DNA of 64,000 bases, taken from contig CAKKTE020000148.1 in assembly GCA_920105625.2 (NCBI GenBank), forward strand, positions 186,001-250,000. The letters are read 5' to 3'. Under the pieces are notes generated by a model. The model did not search any database. It was not told where the DNA came from and worked only from the letters and a program-made list of their open reading frames with translations. Shown here in pieces: positions 62,897 to 64,000 of the stretch. This DNA is from Clusia tigrina (taxonomy: Eukaryota > Arthropoda > Insecta > Diptera > Clusiidae). Made by a program: the position numbers and the translations under genes. Positions within the stretch are counted from its first letter, which is position 1. Each line of letters starts with the position of its first letter.

Positions 62897-64000
62897 CATT
62901 TGTATGTTGCAAACTTTGATAGGTGTAGGACGTACCGTATAGAAGTTAGGGCCATTTGAAGTTTTATAAATGTTTGATTTGGGACTCAAGGGTAGCATAG
63001 CTTTGTGCGATAGCTTTATCATTGTTTGATTTAGGACCCAAAGGTAGCATAGCTTTGAGCGACAGCTTAAATTGACAAGAGGCTCGAGGTCTTTATTGTT
63101 ACAAAATTTCAAGGTTTTATGACGCTCCAGTAAAAAGTTACAAGCATTTGTATGTTGCCAACTTTGATAGGTGTAGGACGTACCGTATAGAAGTTAGGGC
63201 CATTTGAAGTTTTATAAGTGTTTGATTTGTGACTCAAGGTTAGCATAGCTTTGAGCGATAGCTTAAATTGACAAGAGGCTCGAGTACTGTATTGTTACAA
63301 AATTTCAAGGTTTTATGACGCTCCAGTAAAAAGTTACAAGCATTTGTATGTTGCAAACTTTGATAGGTGTAGGACGTACCGTATAGAAGTTAGGGCCATT
63401 TGAAGTTTTATAAATGTTTGATTTGGGACTCAAGGGTAGCATAGCTTTGTGCGATAGCTTTATCATTGTTTGATTTGGGACCCAAGGGTAGCATAGCTTT
63501 GAGCTACAGCTTAAATTGACAAGAGGCTCGAGGTCTTTATTGTTACAAAATTTCAAGGTTTTATGACGCTCCCGTAAAAAGTTACAAGCATATGTATATT
63601 GCCAACTTTGATAGGTGTAGGACGTACCGTATAGAAGTTAGGGCCATTTGAAGTTTTATAAGTGTTTGATTTGGGACTCAAGGTTAGCATAGCTTTGAGC
63701 GATAGCTTAAATTGACAAGAGGCTCGAGTACTGTATTGTTACAAAATTTCAAGGTTTTATGACGCTCCAGTAAAAAGTTACAAGCATTTGTATGTTACAT
63801 ACTTTGATAGGTGTAGGACGTACCGTATAGAAGTTAGGGCCATTTGAAGTTTTATCAGTGTTTGATTTGGGACTCAACGGTAGCATAGCTTAAATTGGCA
63901 AGAGGCTCGAGTACTTTATTGGTACAAAATTTCAAGGTTTTATGACGCTCCAGTAAAAAGATACAAGCATTTGTATGTTGCAAACTTTGATAGGTGTAGG
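62892..64000. repeat. 196-bp satellite array, continuation after the retrotransposon
   Basis: The same satellite resumes in phase at the base after the retrotransposon. Bases 62897 onward match 53403 onward at a constant offset of 9494, including the rare variants TTTAGGACCCAAAGG and GCTCCCGTAAAAAG and the 13-bp deletion at 63890. This shows that the two satellite blocks were one continuous array before the insertion. The window ends inside a monomer, so the array continues beyond it. Confidence 0.97.

Larger units (their letters stand above)
54396..63889. repeat. 2051-bp higher-order satellite repeat, copy 3, split by the retrotransposon
   Basis: The 13-bp deletion point recurs at 54396 and at 63890, 9494 bp apart. 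Subtracting the 7438-bp element and the 5-bp target duplication leaves 2051, so this is one complete repeat unit with an insertion in it. Copy 3 has lost two markers shared by copies 1 and 2, reading GAGGCTCGAGG and GGGACGTACCG instead. It has the private variant GAGCTACAGC near 63503. A fourth copy starts at 63890 and runs out of the window. Confidence 0.88.

Overview
This window is eukaryotic repetitive DNA, most probably pericentromeric or other heterochromatin of a dipteran insect, plausibly Drosophila. It contains no intact gene. About 88% is one AT-rich tandem satellite with a basic period of 196 bp. It runs from base 1 to 55453 and resumes at 62892, continuing to the end of the window. 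The species is inferred only from the BEL/Pao retrotransposon and the general look of the AT-rich leader; I do not recognise the satellite by name.

Layout of the satellite. Roughly 280 monomers lie head to tail in one orientation. The array is a mosaic of larger duplications, each an integer number of monomers give or take small indels: a 5680-bp step (29 monomers) across 1-11.5 kb, 11- to 14-monomer steps at 11.5-18.7 kb, a 22/20-monomer pair at 19.56-27.78 kb, an 8-monomer step at 27.7-30.7 kb, tetramer, dimer and pentamer duplications at 35-45 kb, and a 2051-bp higher-order repeat from about 50.3 kb to the window end. From 46.3 kb onward a 52-bp partial unit appears inside some monomers and becomes part of the 2051-bp repeat.

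The interruption. At 55454-62891 a 7438-bp LTR retrotransposon of the BEL/Pao type sits in the minus orientation. It has 632/634-bp LTRs that differ, as far as I can read, only in the length of a (TA)n tract, and a perfect 5-bp target duplication (ACAAG). The unoccupied target is preserved in paralogous 2051-bp units, so the insertion can be read to the base. Going 5' to 3' on its own strand, it has the 5' LTR, a primer-binding site resembling the 3' end of tRNA-Tyr, a 2.1-kb non-coding leader with two tandem-repeat systems, then gag, remnants of protease, reverse transcriptase, connector and integrase, and the 3' LTR.

The element is coding-dead. gag has an in-frame stop and frameshifts. The catalytic half of protease is missing. 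Reverse transcriptase has three stops and a broken active-site box. Nearly all of the RNase H region is absent. Integrase keeps its D, D, E residues, but a stop codon splits them. Near-identical LTRs around such damaged coding sequence suggest a copy that was already defective when it moved, probably mobilised in trans by an active relative. The many open frames of 60-100 codons in the satellite are by-products of the repeat and are not reported as genes.
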